Assembly (NCBI RefSeq): GCF_010645075.1
Contig: NZ_JAADZV010000005.1
Coordinates: 310,001 to 374,000 of the forward strand
Direction: 5' to 3'
DNA from: Flavobacterium limi
Lineage (GTDB): Bacteria > Bacteroidota > Bacteroidia > Flavobacteriales > Flavobacteriaceae
Length of the DNA: 64,000 bases
In this document: positions 34,193 to 43,512 of the stretch, piece after piece
How the letters are laid out: the number at the start of each line of letters is the position of its first letter
How positions within the stretch are numbered: position 1 is the first letter of the stretch
Notes under the pieces: generated by a model
Databases searched by the model: none
Seen by the model: only the letters and a program-made list of their open reading frames with translations
What the model was told of the DNA's origin: nothing
Made by a program: the position numbers and the translations under genes

Positions 34193-34845
34193 TAAGCTTT
34201 TGTAGCGATGATAGTTTTGCCTCCAATTGCTTTTTGCCCTAAAACTACATCTATTGGTGTACCTAAAGGTAAAAATAAATCTACTCTTGAACCAAATTTA
34301 ATGAAACCAGCATCTGTTCCCTGAATAACCTGAGTTCCTTCCTTAGCATAATTTACAATCCTGCGTGCCAACGCACCGGCAATTTGTCTGTAAAGTATTT
34401 GTCCAAACGTTTCGTTTTCAATTACAACAGTAGTCTTTTCGTTTTCTTCACTTGCTTTTGGATGCCATGCTACTAAAAATTTACCAGGGTGATATTTACT
34501 AAATTTTATAATACCATCCATTGCATAACGAGTTACGTGTACGTTAATAGGCGACATAAAAATAGAAACCTGCAAACGTTTATCTTTAAAAAACTCACCT
34601 TCATAAACTTCTTCAATAACCACAACTTTTCCATCGACCGGAGCGAGAATGTGATCACTGTTTCTGATCGCAATTCTTTTCGGGTTTCTGAAAAACTGTA
34701 AGATAATAATCAAAATTATTACGCCAAAAATCTGCACAAGCATTCTTAGCCATGTAATATCAATGAATTTGTCAGCAATTAAAAGTACGGCAACTGCAAA
34801 CACAGTACCTAATAAAATCGATGGGCCTCCTTCTTTATGAAACAT
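34192..34845 (-). CDS. psd: Phosphatidylserine decarboxylase
   Basis: The enzyme makes phosphatidylethanolamine from phosphatidylserine. It is of the short type (217 residues). Two TM segments at the N terminus (~10-50) are followed by LAPVDGKVV and FMSPINVHVTRY. The self-cleavage site is G185-S186 in IKFGSRVDLFLP, where Ser becomes the pyruvoyl group of the small alpha chain. The gene overlaps the end of cdsA by 11 bases and is coupled to the ACBP gene, so CDP-diacylglycerol synthesis and decarboxylation are co-expressed. Confidence 0.95.
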   Translation of the reverse strand: MFHKEGGPSILLGTVFAVAVLLIADKFIDITWLRMLVQIFGVIILIIILQFFRNPKRIAIRNSDHILAPVDGKVVVIEEVYEGEFFKDKRLQVSIFMSPINVHVTRYAMDGIIKFSKYHPGKFLVAWHPKASEENEKTTVVIENETFGQILYRQIAGALARRIVNYAKEGTQVIQGTDAGFIKFGSRVDLFLPLGTPIDVVLGQKAIGGKTIIATKA

Positions 34846-35725
34846 AATATAAAATTTGATAAAATAAAAATATAACTGGTGCTACAAATATAACACTATC
34901 TAATCGATCTAAAATACCTCCATGTCCCGGCATTATGGCTCCACTGTCTTTTACGCCTGCAATTCTCTTAAATTTAGATTCGATTAAATCACCAATTGTT
35001 CCAAAAATGCTGGCAATTAAAGCAATAATCGTCCAGATTAGAATGGATTTGTTGCTGAAGTCAGGATTGGGCTGAATGTATAATTTTGAAATCAAAAAAC
35101 CTGCAAAAGCAGCAAAAATAACGCCGCCAAGAAAACCTTCAACAGTTTTTTTTGGGGAAATTCGTTCAAATAATTTATGTTTTCCAATTGATTTTCCAAC
35201 TAAATAAGCAAATGTATCATTAGTCCAGATCAAAATAAATAGTCCGATGATAATTTTTGGATTATAGTCATTGGTGCCAAAAGAAATTTTAATGATAAAA
35301 ATAAAAGGTAAAGTAATATATCCTAGTAAATAAAGATACTTTGATGAAATACTTACTTTCTGAGCACTGTCGTAAAATAAAAATAAAATACATTTTATTG
35401 AGATGACGATAGTGACGGCTAGTAGTATTAGATCTAACTGTTGGATATTAGTACTCAAATTCAATTTTGAATTAAATAAACCTTCCAAAAATAAAGTAGT
35501 CTGTTTGTTATAGTGACTTAGCAGTGTAATTCCGGAGTATAATAAAATGCCAAAAAGAATTGAAAATACTTTATTAAGATTAACTAAATTGGAAAATTCA
35601 TAAATGGTAATAATTAGAAAAATGCCAAAAAGAATAATAAAGCTTTCGGTAGAAAACAAAATAGAAGTTAATAGTAAAGCAATATAAACAGCACCAGAAA
35701 TGGTTCTCTTGAGTGTTTCATTCAT
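34835..35725 (-). CDS. cdsA: Phosphatidate cytidylyltransferase
   Basis: CdsA makes CDP-diacylglycerol from phosphatidate and CTP. The 296-residue protein has about eight TM segments and the C-terminal signature GDLIESKFKRIAGVKDSG...PGHGGILDRLDS, which carries the metal-binding acids. A second conserved part is NDTFAYLVGKSIGKHKL. It lies one base after the LUD gene and overlaps psd, so the order LUD-cdsA-psd-ACBP is a tight operon, as in other Flavobacteriia. Confidence 0.95.
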   Translation of the reverse strand: MNETLKRTISGAVYIALLLTSILFSTESFIILFGIFLIITIYEFSNLVNLNKVFSILFGILLYSGITLLSHYNKQTTLFLEGLFNSKLNLSTNIQQLDLILLAVTIVISIKCILFLFYDSAQKVSISSKYLYLLGYITLPFIFIIKISFGTNDYNPKIIIGLFILIWTNDTFAYLVGKSIGKHKLFERISPKKTVEGFLGGVIFAAFAGFLISKLYIQPNPDFSNKSILIWTIIALIASIFGTIGDLIESKFKRIAGVKDSGAIMPGHGGILDRLDSVIFVAPVIFLFYQILYYVS

Positions 35726-35726
35726 C

Positions 35727-36332
35727 TTAAAGGTCCTCTAAGAGCAATAAGTATAAATTTTTTGCAACACTTCCGTATTGAGTAAAATCTTCTTCTTTTG
35801 CTTTTTCGAAATATTTTATTGTGGTAATATTCGTAGGGTAATCTCTTTCATATTTTCTTTTAATAGCACTTAGACCATCACTTTTCATAGGCAGTATCTG
35901 GCTGGTAGTTGCTATTATGACAATATTAGTTGGTAACTCATTTGGTTTGTCTTGTCTGATTTGTTTTGACGAAAATAAAATAGATCCTTCATCAGCAATA
36001 AGATTTTCACAGGATGCCAATAAAAATTTTGGGGTTCTAGGAGAAATGTATAGTAATTTGTTTTCTTCTAATAAATGAAAAAGAGCAGGTTCATAGCATA
36101 AAACCTCATTTTCAAACCAGTCATTTTCTTCTAAAATATTTTCAAATTGTTCTTCAACTTCCTGTTTGTTTTCGCAATACAAAAATTTACCTCCATTCTT
36201 TTTAAAATTAAAAATGAATTGTTCATCTATGGATAAATGACTGTTTGGAGCAGGATTGTTTCCGTATTCACTTTCATTTTCTTCGTCAGATGAAGTATTG
36301 GCAGAACCAAATATTTTTTTGAAAAAACTCAT
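35727..36332 (-). CDS. LUD (LutC/YkgG-like) domain protein
   Basis: A 201-residue cytoplasmic protein with a disordered acidic N terminus (~10-32, SSDEENESEYG). The rest matches the LUD domain (FLLASCENLIADEGSILFSS, then LPTNIVIIATTSQILP), which is found in lactate-utilisation proteins LutB/LutC. No Fe-S cysteines or LutAB partners are present. In Flavobacteriia this gene sits regularly between ftsH and cdsA; its job there is not established. Confidence 0.85.
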   Translation of the reverse strand: MSFFKKIFGSANTSSDEENESEYGNNPAPNSHLSIDEQFIFNFKKNGGKFLYCENKQEVEEQFENILEENDWFENEVLCYEPALFHLLEENKLLYISPRTPKFLLASCENLIADEGSILFSSKQIRQDKPNELPTNIVIIATTSQILPMKSDGLSAIKRKYERDYPTNITTIKYFEKAKEEDFTQYGSVAKNLYLLLLEDL

Positions 36333-36376
36333 TTTATATGAAATACTTTACATGTTAATTGAAAACGTTCAAAGAT

Positions 36377-36418
36377 AAAAAAATCTTAATTCAAAAGAGG
36401 CTTTTGAATTAAGATTTT
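36377..36418 (-). terminator. Terminator after ftsH
   Basis: AAATCTTAATTCAAAAG pairs perfectly over 17 bp with CTTTTGAATTAAGATTT around a 3-base loop, followed on the minus strand by a T-run. It separates rsfS-ftsH from the LUD-cdsA-psd operon. Confidence 0.82.
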
Positions 36419-36446
36419 AAAAAATATTAAATATTTCGTTGAAAAT

Positions 36447-38372
<1,926 letters not shown>

Positions 38373-38390
38373 TAGTTGAGAAAGTTTCTT

Positions 38391-38762
38391 TTAGTATTTG
38401 TTTTCGATTGTAGTTATTTTGGCGTCACCCCAAAGGCTTTCAATATTGTAGTATTCACGAATGTGCTTTTGAAAAACATGTACCACGATGTGCACGTAAT
38501 CCATAAGGACCCATTCTGCATTATCGGTTCCTTCTACGTGCCAGGGTTTATCTTTTAAGTCTTTAGATACTGTTTTTTGAATTGAGTTTACAATGGCGTT
38601 AACCTGGGTATTTGAGCTTCCGTTGCAAATTACAAAATAGTCACAAACTGCCGTGTCTATTTCTCTTAAGTCAAGAATATCGATATCATTTCCTTTTACT
38701 TCTTCAATTCCTTTGATTATGTTCGCCAATAGAACGTCATTATTAATAGTCTTTTTCGCCAT
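38391..38762 (-). CDS. rsfS: Ribosome silencing factor RsfS (Iojap family)
   Basis: A 123-residue protein with DNDIDILDLREIDTAVCDYFVIC, SNTQVNAIVNSI and the W-H-V-E-G segment followed by WVLMDYVHIVVHVF, the Iojap/RsfS signature. RsfS binds ribosomal protein L14 and blocks subunit joining in starvation. It is the first gene of the rsfS-ftsH unit and diverges from birA with 93 bases between them. Confidence 0.95.
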   Translation of the reverse strand: MAKKTINNDVLLANIIKGIEEVKGNDIDILDLREIDTAVCDYFVICNGSSNTQVNAIVNSIQKTVSKDLKDKPWHVEGTDNAEWVLMDYVHIVVHVFQKHIREYYNIESLWGDAKITTIENKY

Positions 38763-38780
38763 GAATTATTTTATATGAAT

Positions 38781-38813
38781 TTGTAAAGTTACCAAAATTT
38801 GTGATTATTTTTG
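38781..38813 (+). promoter_or_regulatory. Probable promoter of birA
   Basis: TATTTTTG (38806-38813) fits TAnnTTTG, with a TTG at 38781-38783 about 22 bases upstream, longer than the ideal spacing. The leader to the ATG is about 40 bases. Confidence 0.4.
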
Positions 38814-38855
38814 AACCTTAACAAAATATTAAATGAAGTTATTTAAATTACTTAA

Positions 38856-39584
38856 ATGAAACTAATCAAACTCGATGCCATAGATTCAACAAACGATTTT
38901 CTTAAGGCATTATCAAGTCAGGATGAACTGAATAATTTTACAATGGTAACGGCTGAAAATCAGACTAAAGGGAAAGGACAGATGGGGGCTAAATGGGAGT
39001 CGGAGTCAGGTAAAAACTTAATTATGAGTGTTTTGGTTAAGGATTTTTTGTGTGATATTGAGAAAGTTTTTAATATGAGTGTTGTGGTTTCTTTGGCTGT
39101 ACTTGAAGCACTAAAATCATTATCCGTTCCCAATTTAAGTATAAAATGGCCAAACGACATTATGTCATATAATAAAAAAATTGGTGGCATACTTATCGAA
39201 AATACGATTAAAAGTGATGGCAGAATAATGTCAGTAGTTGGATTAGGTCTGAATGTTAATCAGGAAAATTTCGAACATTTGCCTCATGCTTCTTCATTAA
39301 AAGTAATTTGTAACAGGGAATTTGATAAAGATTCACTGCCTTTTTTAATTATTGAAAAAATGAAGGAAAGAATTGAAGTCTGGGAAACTAATTCTGCTTT
39401 CTTTTGGGAAGAATATTTCAATTCCTTATTTCGAAAGGGAGTTCCAATGCCATTTAATAATCTTCACGATAAAAATTTCATGGGAATTATTAAGGGGGTT
39501 TCTCCGGTTGGAAAACTTCAGGTTTTGCTTGAAGATGATTCTGTTGCTGAATTTGAAATAAAGGAAATTCAAATGCTTTATTAG
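38856..39584 (+). CDS. birA: Biotin-[acetyl-CoA-carboxylase] ligase
   Basis: BirA attaches biotin to the carboxyl carrier protein of acetyl-CoA carboxylase. The catalytic domain motifs are present: the DSTNDFL start, ENQTKGKGQMGAKWES (biotinyl-AMP loop), LSIKWPNDIMSYNKKIGGILIE, and VVGLGLNVNQ. A small C-terminal domain follows (VSPVGKLQVLLEDDSV). There is no N-terminal helix-turn-helix, so it is a group I ligase without repressor function. The 242 residues match that type. It ends before a strong terminator. Confidence 0.95.
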   Translation: MKLIKLDAIDSTNDFLKALSSQDELNNFTMVTAENQTKGKGQMGAKWESESGKNLIMSVLVKDFLCDIEKVFNMSVVVSLAVLEALKSLSVPNLSIKWPNDIMSYNKKIGGILIENTIKSDGRIMSVVGLGLNVNQENFEHLPHASSLKVICNREFDKDSLPFLIIEKMKERIEVWETNSAFFWEEYFNSLFRKGVPMPFNNLHDKNFMGIIKGVSPVGKLQVLLEDDSVAEFEIKEIQMLY

Positions 39585-39657
39585 TTATAAATCTTAAGTT
39601 TTAATCTACTGTTTGTAAACAGAATCGAAATGACAGATTGATGCATGAAATATTATT

Positions 39658-39700
39658 ATAAACAAAAAGTCCAATCTGAATGATTGGACTTTTTGTTTAT
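39658..39700. terminator. Bidirectional terminator between birA and the SRPBCC gene
   Basis: A perfect 19-bp inverted repeat (ATAAACAAAAAGTCCAATC with its complement) and a 5-base loop (TGAAT) lie between two convergent genes. Confidence 0.88.
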
Positions 39701-39725
39701 AATGGACAATTAAAACTTATTATTA

Positions 39726-40118
39726 TTAAAGTTTGTTCATGTTGTTGGCTAAAGTTTCAATAAATTTACTAATTGGTCCTTTGACCATCATTGCCATCAT
39801 TGCATTAAATTCGCCTTCAAAAAATAACTGAACATTGCTTTCTGAATTCGAAAGGCTGTCAATATTTGAAATTAATGTAAAAGGAAGTTTATCACTTGCA
39901 GCACCCAAAACAATTTTGCTGGGAGTGATTTTGTCTTTTATTTTAAGTTTTATTTCAGGCATCCCTTTTAGTCCAAAAATAAAAGCATCTTCGCCAGTTA
40001 CTTCAAATTTAGCAATATTATCCGGCATTAATTTTTCAAAATTCTTTACATCAGACAGTAAATCAAATAATTCCTGTGCTGACTTCTGAACGGTAACTTT
40101 TGGACTTTCTAAATTCAT
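39726..40118 (-). CDS. SRPBCC (START-like) family protein
   Basis: A 130-residue protein with the small helix-grip pattern: KSAQELFDLLSDVKNFEKLMPD, several strands (AFIFGLKGMPEIKLKIKDKI, NVQLFFEGEFNAMM) and a long C-terminal helix (GPISKFIETLANNMNKL). SRPBCC proteins bind hydrophobic ligands. In Flavobacteriia the gene commonly sits after pyrE, here 26 bases downstream, but no functional link is known. Confidence 0.85.
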   Translation of the reverse strand: MNLESPKVTVQKSAQELFDLLSDVKNFEKLMPDNIAKFEVTGEDAFIFGLKGMPEIKLKIKDKITPSKIVLGAASDKLPFTLISNIDSLSNSESNVQLFFEGEFNAMMAMMVKGPISKFIETLANNMNKL

Positions 40119-40144
40119 GTTTTTATTTTGTTTTTATAGTAAAA

Positions 40145-40789
40145 TTATTCTTGTCCCCATGTAGACGGACTTTTACTCCAGTCCTGTAAAGCTGTTTGCT
40201 GATCTTCACTAATGTATTGTTTCTGTACAGCTAAACCCAATAGGTTTTCATAATTGCTTAGCGTGAACAAATCAATATTTGCATTTTTGAAATTTTCTTC
40301 AGCAATGCTAAAACCGTAAGTAAAAATCGCTGCCATACCTTTAATATTGGCACCTTCATTACGTAAGGCTTCAACGGCCATAAGGCTGCTGTTTCCAGTG
40401 CTGATTAAATCTTCAACAACAACAACATTTTGACCTTTTTGTAAAAAACCTTCCACCTGGTTTTGTCTTCCGTGCTTTTTTGGCTCAGGGCGTACATATA
40501 CAAAAGGTAATCCAAGACTTTCAGCAACAAGAATACCTATTCCAATGGCTCCTGTGGCAACTCCGGCAATTACATCTGGTTTACCAAATTGTTTTTCTAT
40601 ATTTTTCGCAAATTCATCTCGAACATAATTTCGGATGGCGGGAAATGAAAGAATTAACCTATTATCACAATAAATAGGTGATTTCCATCCTGAAGCCCAT
40701 GTAAAAGGATTTTCTGGATTCAATTTAATTGCATTTATTTGCAAAAGCAATTCTGCTGTTTTTTCGGCGGTATCTTTATTAAAAATCAT
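40145..40789 (-). CDS. pyrE: Orotate phosphoribosyltransferase
   Basis: PyrE makes orotidine 5'-phosphate in pyrimidine synthesis. The PRPP loop VVVVEDLISTGNSS and the substrate segment KSPIYCDNR identify it, and FVYVRPEPKKHG gives the catalytic Lys loop. The start at 40789 (MIFNKDTAEK) is chosen over the upstream Met at 40822, because it agrees with family length (214 residues) and because a promoter -7 box lies at 40794-40801. Only 7 bases separate this start codon from that of the divergent NUDIX gene. Confidence 0.95.
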   Translation of the reverse strand: MIFNKDTAEKTAELLLQINAIKLNPENPFTWASGWKSPIYCDNRLILSFPAIRNYVRDEFAKNIEKQFGKPDVIAGVATGAIGIGILVAESLGLPFVYVRPEPKKHGRQNQVEGFLQKGQNVVVVEDLISTGNSSLMAVEALRNEGANIKGMAAIFTYGFSIAEENFKNANIDLFTLSNYENLLGLAVQKQYISEDQQTALQDWSKSPSTWGQE

Positions 40790-40793
40790 AGTA

Positions 40794-40823
40794 CAAATGT
40801 ATAAAGTTTTTGTGAACGACAAA
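40794..40823 (-). promoter_or_regulatory. Promoter of pyrE inside the NUDIX gene start
   Basis: On the minus strand TTTG (40823-40820) and TACATTTG (40801-40794) are separated by 18 bases, a near-perfect TTTG-N18-TAnnTTTG. The -7 box contains the NUDIX gene's ATG (40797-40799) and ends 4 bases before the pyrE ATG, so the pyrE transcript should be leaderless or nearly so. Confidence 0.6.
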
Positions 40824-41408
40824 CCACTTTTTTTGACAAATGAAATCTCAAAAGAGACTAATTTTCAATTATTCTTATTGGAAAGTATTGATATAGAGCA
40901 GCTTATTGTTAAAATATTTCAAAATAAAATTCAAAAGGCATATCTATATCATCCTGATGAAAAGGAAATAATGAAAACTTTAAAAGCTAAAATTCCGGTT
41001 AATAAAGCTGGAGGAGGATTAGTTTATAATAAAAAAGGAGAAGTTTTATTTATTTTCAGAAATGGGAAGTGGGATTTGCCTAAAGGAGGAACTGAAAAAG
41101 GGGAAGAAATTGAACAAACTGCCATGCGTGAGGTAGAAGAAGAGACTGGAGTTGGAAAACTTAGTATTACCAATAAACTTCAAAAAACATACCATGTTTT
41201 TAAACGTAACGGAAAGTATAAACTTAAGATTACGCATTGGTTTGAAATGCATTCAGATTTTGAAGGAACTCCACATGGACAAATAGAAGAAGGTATTGAA
41301 AAAGTATCATGGTTAAACCCTGAACAAATCAAGGAAGCTCTTACGAATTCTTATGAAAACATAAAATTATTGTTTGAAGAAGATAAAATAGATATCAAAA
41401 GTCAGTAA
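40797..41408 (+). CDS. NUDIX hydrolase
   Basis: A 203-residue protein. The N-terminal ~65 residues are a separate small domain (MYKVFVNDKPLFLTN...IQKAYLYHPDEKEI). The Nudix box at 97-119 (GGTEKGEEIEQTAMREVEEE, then TGV) has all metal-binding Glu residues. NUDIX enzymes hydrolyse nucleoside diphosphates linked to another group; the exact substrate cannot be read from the sequence. Its divergent pairing with pyrE over 7 bases suggests linked expression in nucleotide metabolism. Confidence 0.9.
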   Translation: MYKVFVNDKPLFLTNEISKETNFQLFLLESIDIEQLIVKIFQNKIQKAYLYHPDEKEIMKTLKAKIPVNKAGGGLVYNKKGEVLFIFRNGKWDLPKGGTEKGEEIEQTAMREVEEETGVGKLSITNKLQKTYHVFKRNGKYKLKITHWFEMHSDFEGTPHGQIEEGIEKVSWLNPEQIKEALTNSYENIKLLFEEDKIDIKSQ

Positions 41409-41413
41409 TTATA

Positions 41414-42323
41414 TCATTTTGATGAAGCTGAGCTCCCTATAAAACAAATAAGCTCTCTAATTACAATTTCAGGCTGATCTTCCTGAACGTATGTTTTTGA
41501 ATTTGGAATTACAATTAATTTGGAATTCCTGAAAATACCTTTTAATTGTTGTCCTAATTTTATCGGAAATAGTTTTTTATCATCTTCTCCCCATAGAATA
41601 AGAACAGAGTTTTCGAAAGCTTTTAATTTGTCTGCAGCTTCAATGGTGTATTTTGGCGACCAGTTTTTTACGTTTGAAACAAAATTTTCACGAACAATTT
41701 TGTCACTAATAAAAGATTTTAAATAAAGTTCATAAAATTCCTCATTGGTTGTACTATGCGATAATAATCCCATCATCATATCAGAAGTAAGCAGACTTTT
41801 TTATTTTAAAAGCATTTCCTAAAAGAAAAGTAAAGCCGGGAATTTTTACAGCTTTAATTAAATATTTAAATTTTGATGGAGGAAAAACTTCTTGGACTTC
41901 ACAATTTGAAAAAATTAATTTGTCAATACTTTCAGGATAGAGTGAAGCAAAAATCTGTGTATAAGCTCCTCCGGTATCATTAGATACAATTATGATTTTA
42001 TCTATGGTTAAATAGTCTAAAAAATCTTTGATAATATTTGCTATCCCGTTAGGCGATAAATCTACTTTATTTTCTAAAGGTATGGAATGTCCTCCAAGTG
42101 GCAAATCAATAGCAATACATCTGTATCTGGAACTTAATTCAGGGATGATTTTTCTCCATGTATTGGAGTTAGACAGTGTTCCGTGAATAAACAAAATTGG
42201 AATTCCTTTTCCCTCATCTACATATTCAATTTCTCCGCTTTTTGTTTTTGCCAGACAGCGATTTAGAATTATCGGAATGTTGTTTTTAACTTTAGTCGGA
42301 TTTGTATTTACAATTCTTTGCAT
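41414..42323 (-). pseudogene. Alpha/beta hydrolase (haloalkane dehalogenase-like), frameshifted
   Basis: Two consecutive frames encode one alpha/beta hydrolase. The first part (from the ATG at 42323) has the oxyanion motif ILFIHGTLSNSNTW and the nucleophile elbow VSNDTGG, with an Asp nucleophile as in haloalkane dehalogenases. It ends at a TGA at 41781-41783. The second part (SVLILWGEDDKKLFP, with the acid, and the C-terminal end) continues in the next frame. A run of six T at 41797-41802 (plus strand) is the likely site: one base less restores a single frame through KSLLTSDMMMGLL. The catalytic His position is not evident (PNSKTYVQEDQPE has Tyr). It may be a pseudogene, a phase-variable gene or a sequencing error. 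Confidence 0.75.
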
Positions 42324-42392
42324 GAATATATGTTTACATTTATACAAAGAAATTAATTATCGATTTCAAAAAAATAGACAATTGTCCTAAAA

Positions 42393-42950
42393 TCAATTCG
42401 TTTTTCGTAATCGGCTTAAATGCCTTGATGTTATTCCTAAATAAGAGGAAAGATATTTTAAAGGGATATACTTCAGGTATTTTGAATGATTGTTTATAAG
42501 TGTGTTGTATCTTTCCTGAGCACTTTGTTTTTGAAATGAAACGGTCCTGTTTTCTAGTTGTATATATTCTAATTCAGTTAATAAGCGTCCAAGTTTTTGC
42601 CATTCCTGACTGTTTTCATATAAGTTGTGTAAATCCTTTCTGTTCAATACAATTACTTCGGTAGTGCAGATTGCCTGAATGTTTTCAAAAGTAGGCTGTT
42701 GCGTTATAAAACTGGAGTATGCAGAAGCAAGTTCATTTTCAAAAGCAATACATTTAGTTATTTCGTTGCCTTCGCTATTTCTGTGAAATGAGCGAAGTAT
42801 ACCTGTTTTTATTAATACAATTTCATTACAAATATTTCCTTCCTGAATTAAATAGTCGTTTTTTTTGAGGATTTTATTTTTTGTTATGCCACTTAATTTC
42901 TCAAGTTCTGAGTCAGAAATGATTTGTAATGATCTTAAAAACTGTATCAT
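42393..42950 (-). CDS. Crp/Fnr family transcription regulator
   Basis: A 185-residue protein with a cyclic-nucleotide-binding-like domain (residues ~1-120: LIQEGNICNEIVLIKTGILRSF, then AFENELASAYSSFITQQPT) and a reduced C-terminal HTH (YIPLKYLSSYLGITSRHLSRLRK). This is the common Bacteroidota subgroup next to small-molecule enzymes. The residues that bind cAMP are not all kept, so the ligand is unknown. It lies upstream of, and on the same strand as, the frameshifted hydrolase, 69 bases away, and may regulate it. Confidence 0.85.
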   Translation of the reverse strand: MIQFLRSLQIISDSELEKLSGITKNKILKKNDYLIQEGNICNEIVLIKTGILRSFHRNSEGNEITKCIAFENELASAYSSFITQQPTFENIQAICTTEVIVLNRKDLHNLYENSQEWQKLGRLLTELEYIQLENRTVSFQKQSAQERYNTLINNHSKYLKYIPLKYLSSYLGITSRHLSRLRKTN

Positions 42951-42995
42951 TTATGAATAAGCTTTGTATATTTTAGGTTAACTTAAATTATAAAT

Positions 42996-43346
42996 TTACT
43001 CGCGTAAAATCTTTTCCATCGACTTTCCTTTAGCCAGTTCATCAACCAGTTTGTCTAAATAGCGAATTTTCTGCATGAGTTTGTCTTCTATTTCTTCTAT
43101 CCGATATCCACAAATTACGCCGGTTATTTTTGAAACATTTGGATTTAGTTGCGGTGCTTCAGCGAAAAAAGCCTCAAAATCTTTTTTGTTTTCTATAATT
43201 TTTTTCAATTCCTGGTGTGTATAACCAGTTAACCAAAGAATTATTTCGTCTACCTCTGTTTTTGTACGGCCTTTTCTTTCTGCCTTATTGATATAATGTG
43301 GATATACACTTGCAAATGATGTGGTGAATATTCTGTGTTTTTCCAT
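42996..43346 (-). CDS. DUF2200 family protein
   Basis: A 116-residue cytoplasmic protein that starts [20 protein letters not shown] and continues with [16 protein letters not shown] and [20 protein letters not shown], which match the DUF2200 family of unknown function. The middle has no catalytic pattern I recognise. It has its own intergenic region and lies 45 bases before the Crp-like gene on the same strand. Confidence 0.85.
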   Translation of the reverse strand: MEKHRIFTTSFASVYPHYINKAERKGRTKTEVDEIILWLTGYTHQELKKIIENKKDFEAFFAEAPQLNPNVSKITGVICGYRIEEIEDKLMQKIRYLDKLVDELAKGKSMEKILRE

Positions 43347-43500
43347 AGTCCTTGATTTTGATTAAGAGCAGTATTTATTGCCGTGACTCAAAAATAATTA
43401 AAACAGACTAAGTATGAAACACGATTTGTAAAAGAGATTATAAAAATACTTGTAATTAATTGTTCAAATTAAAAAAGACAGCATCCCAAATTAATTTCGC

Positions 43501-43508
43501 TATTTTTG
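43501..43508 (+). promoter_or_regulatory. -7 box immediately before the helicase start codon
   Basis: TATTTTTG fits TAnnTTTG and ends 4 bases before the ATG at 43513, so transcription would start at or near the start codon. A TTG at the proper distance is not evident. Confidence 0.4.
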
Positions 43509-43512
43509 CAAA

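Noticed and set aside
39601..39660. Possible remnant of the TGTCATTyCGA repeat after birA (CGAAATGACA)
   Set aside because: Only about 10 bases match and no partner arm is present.
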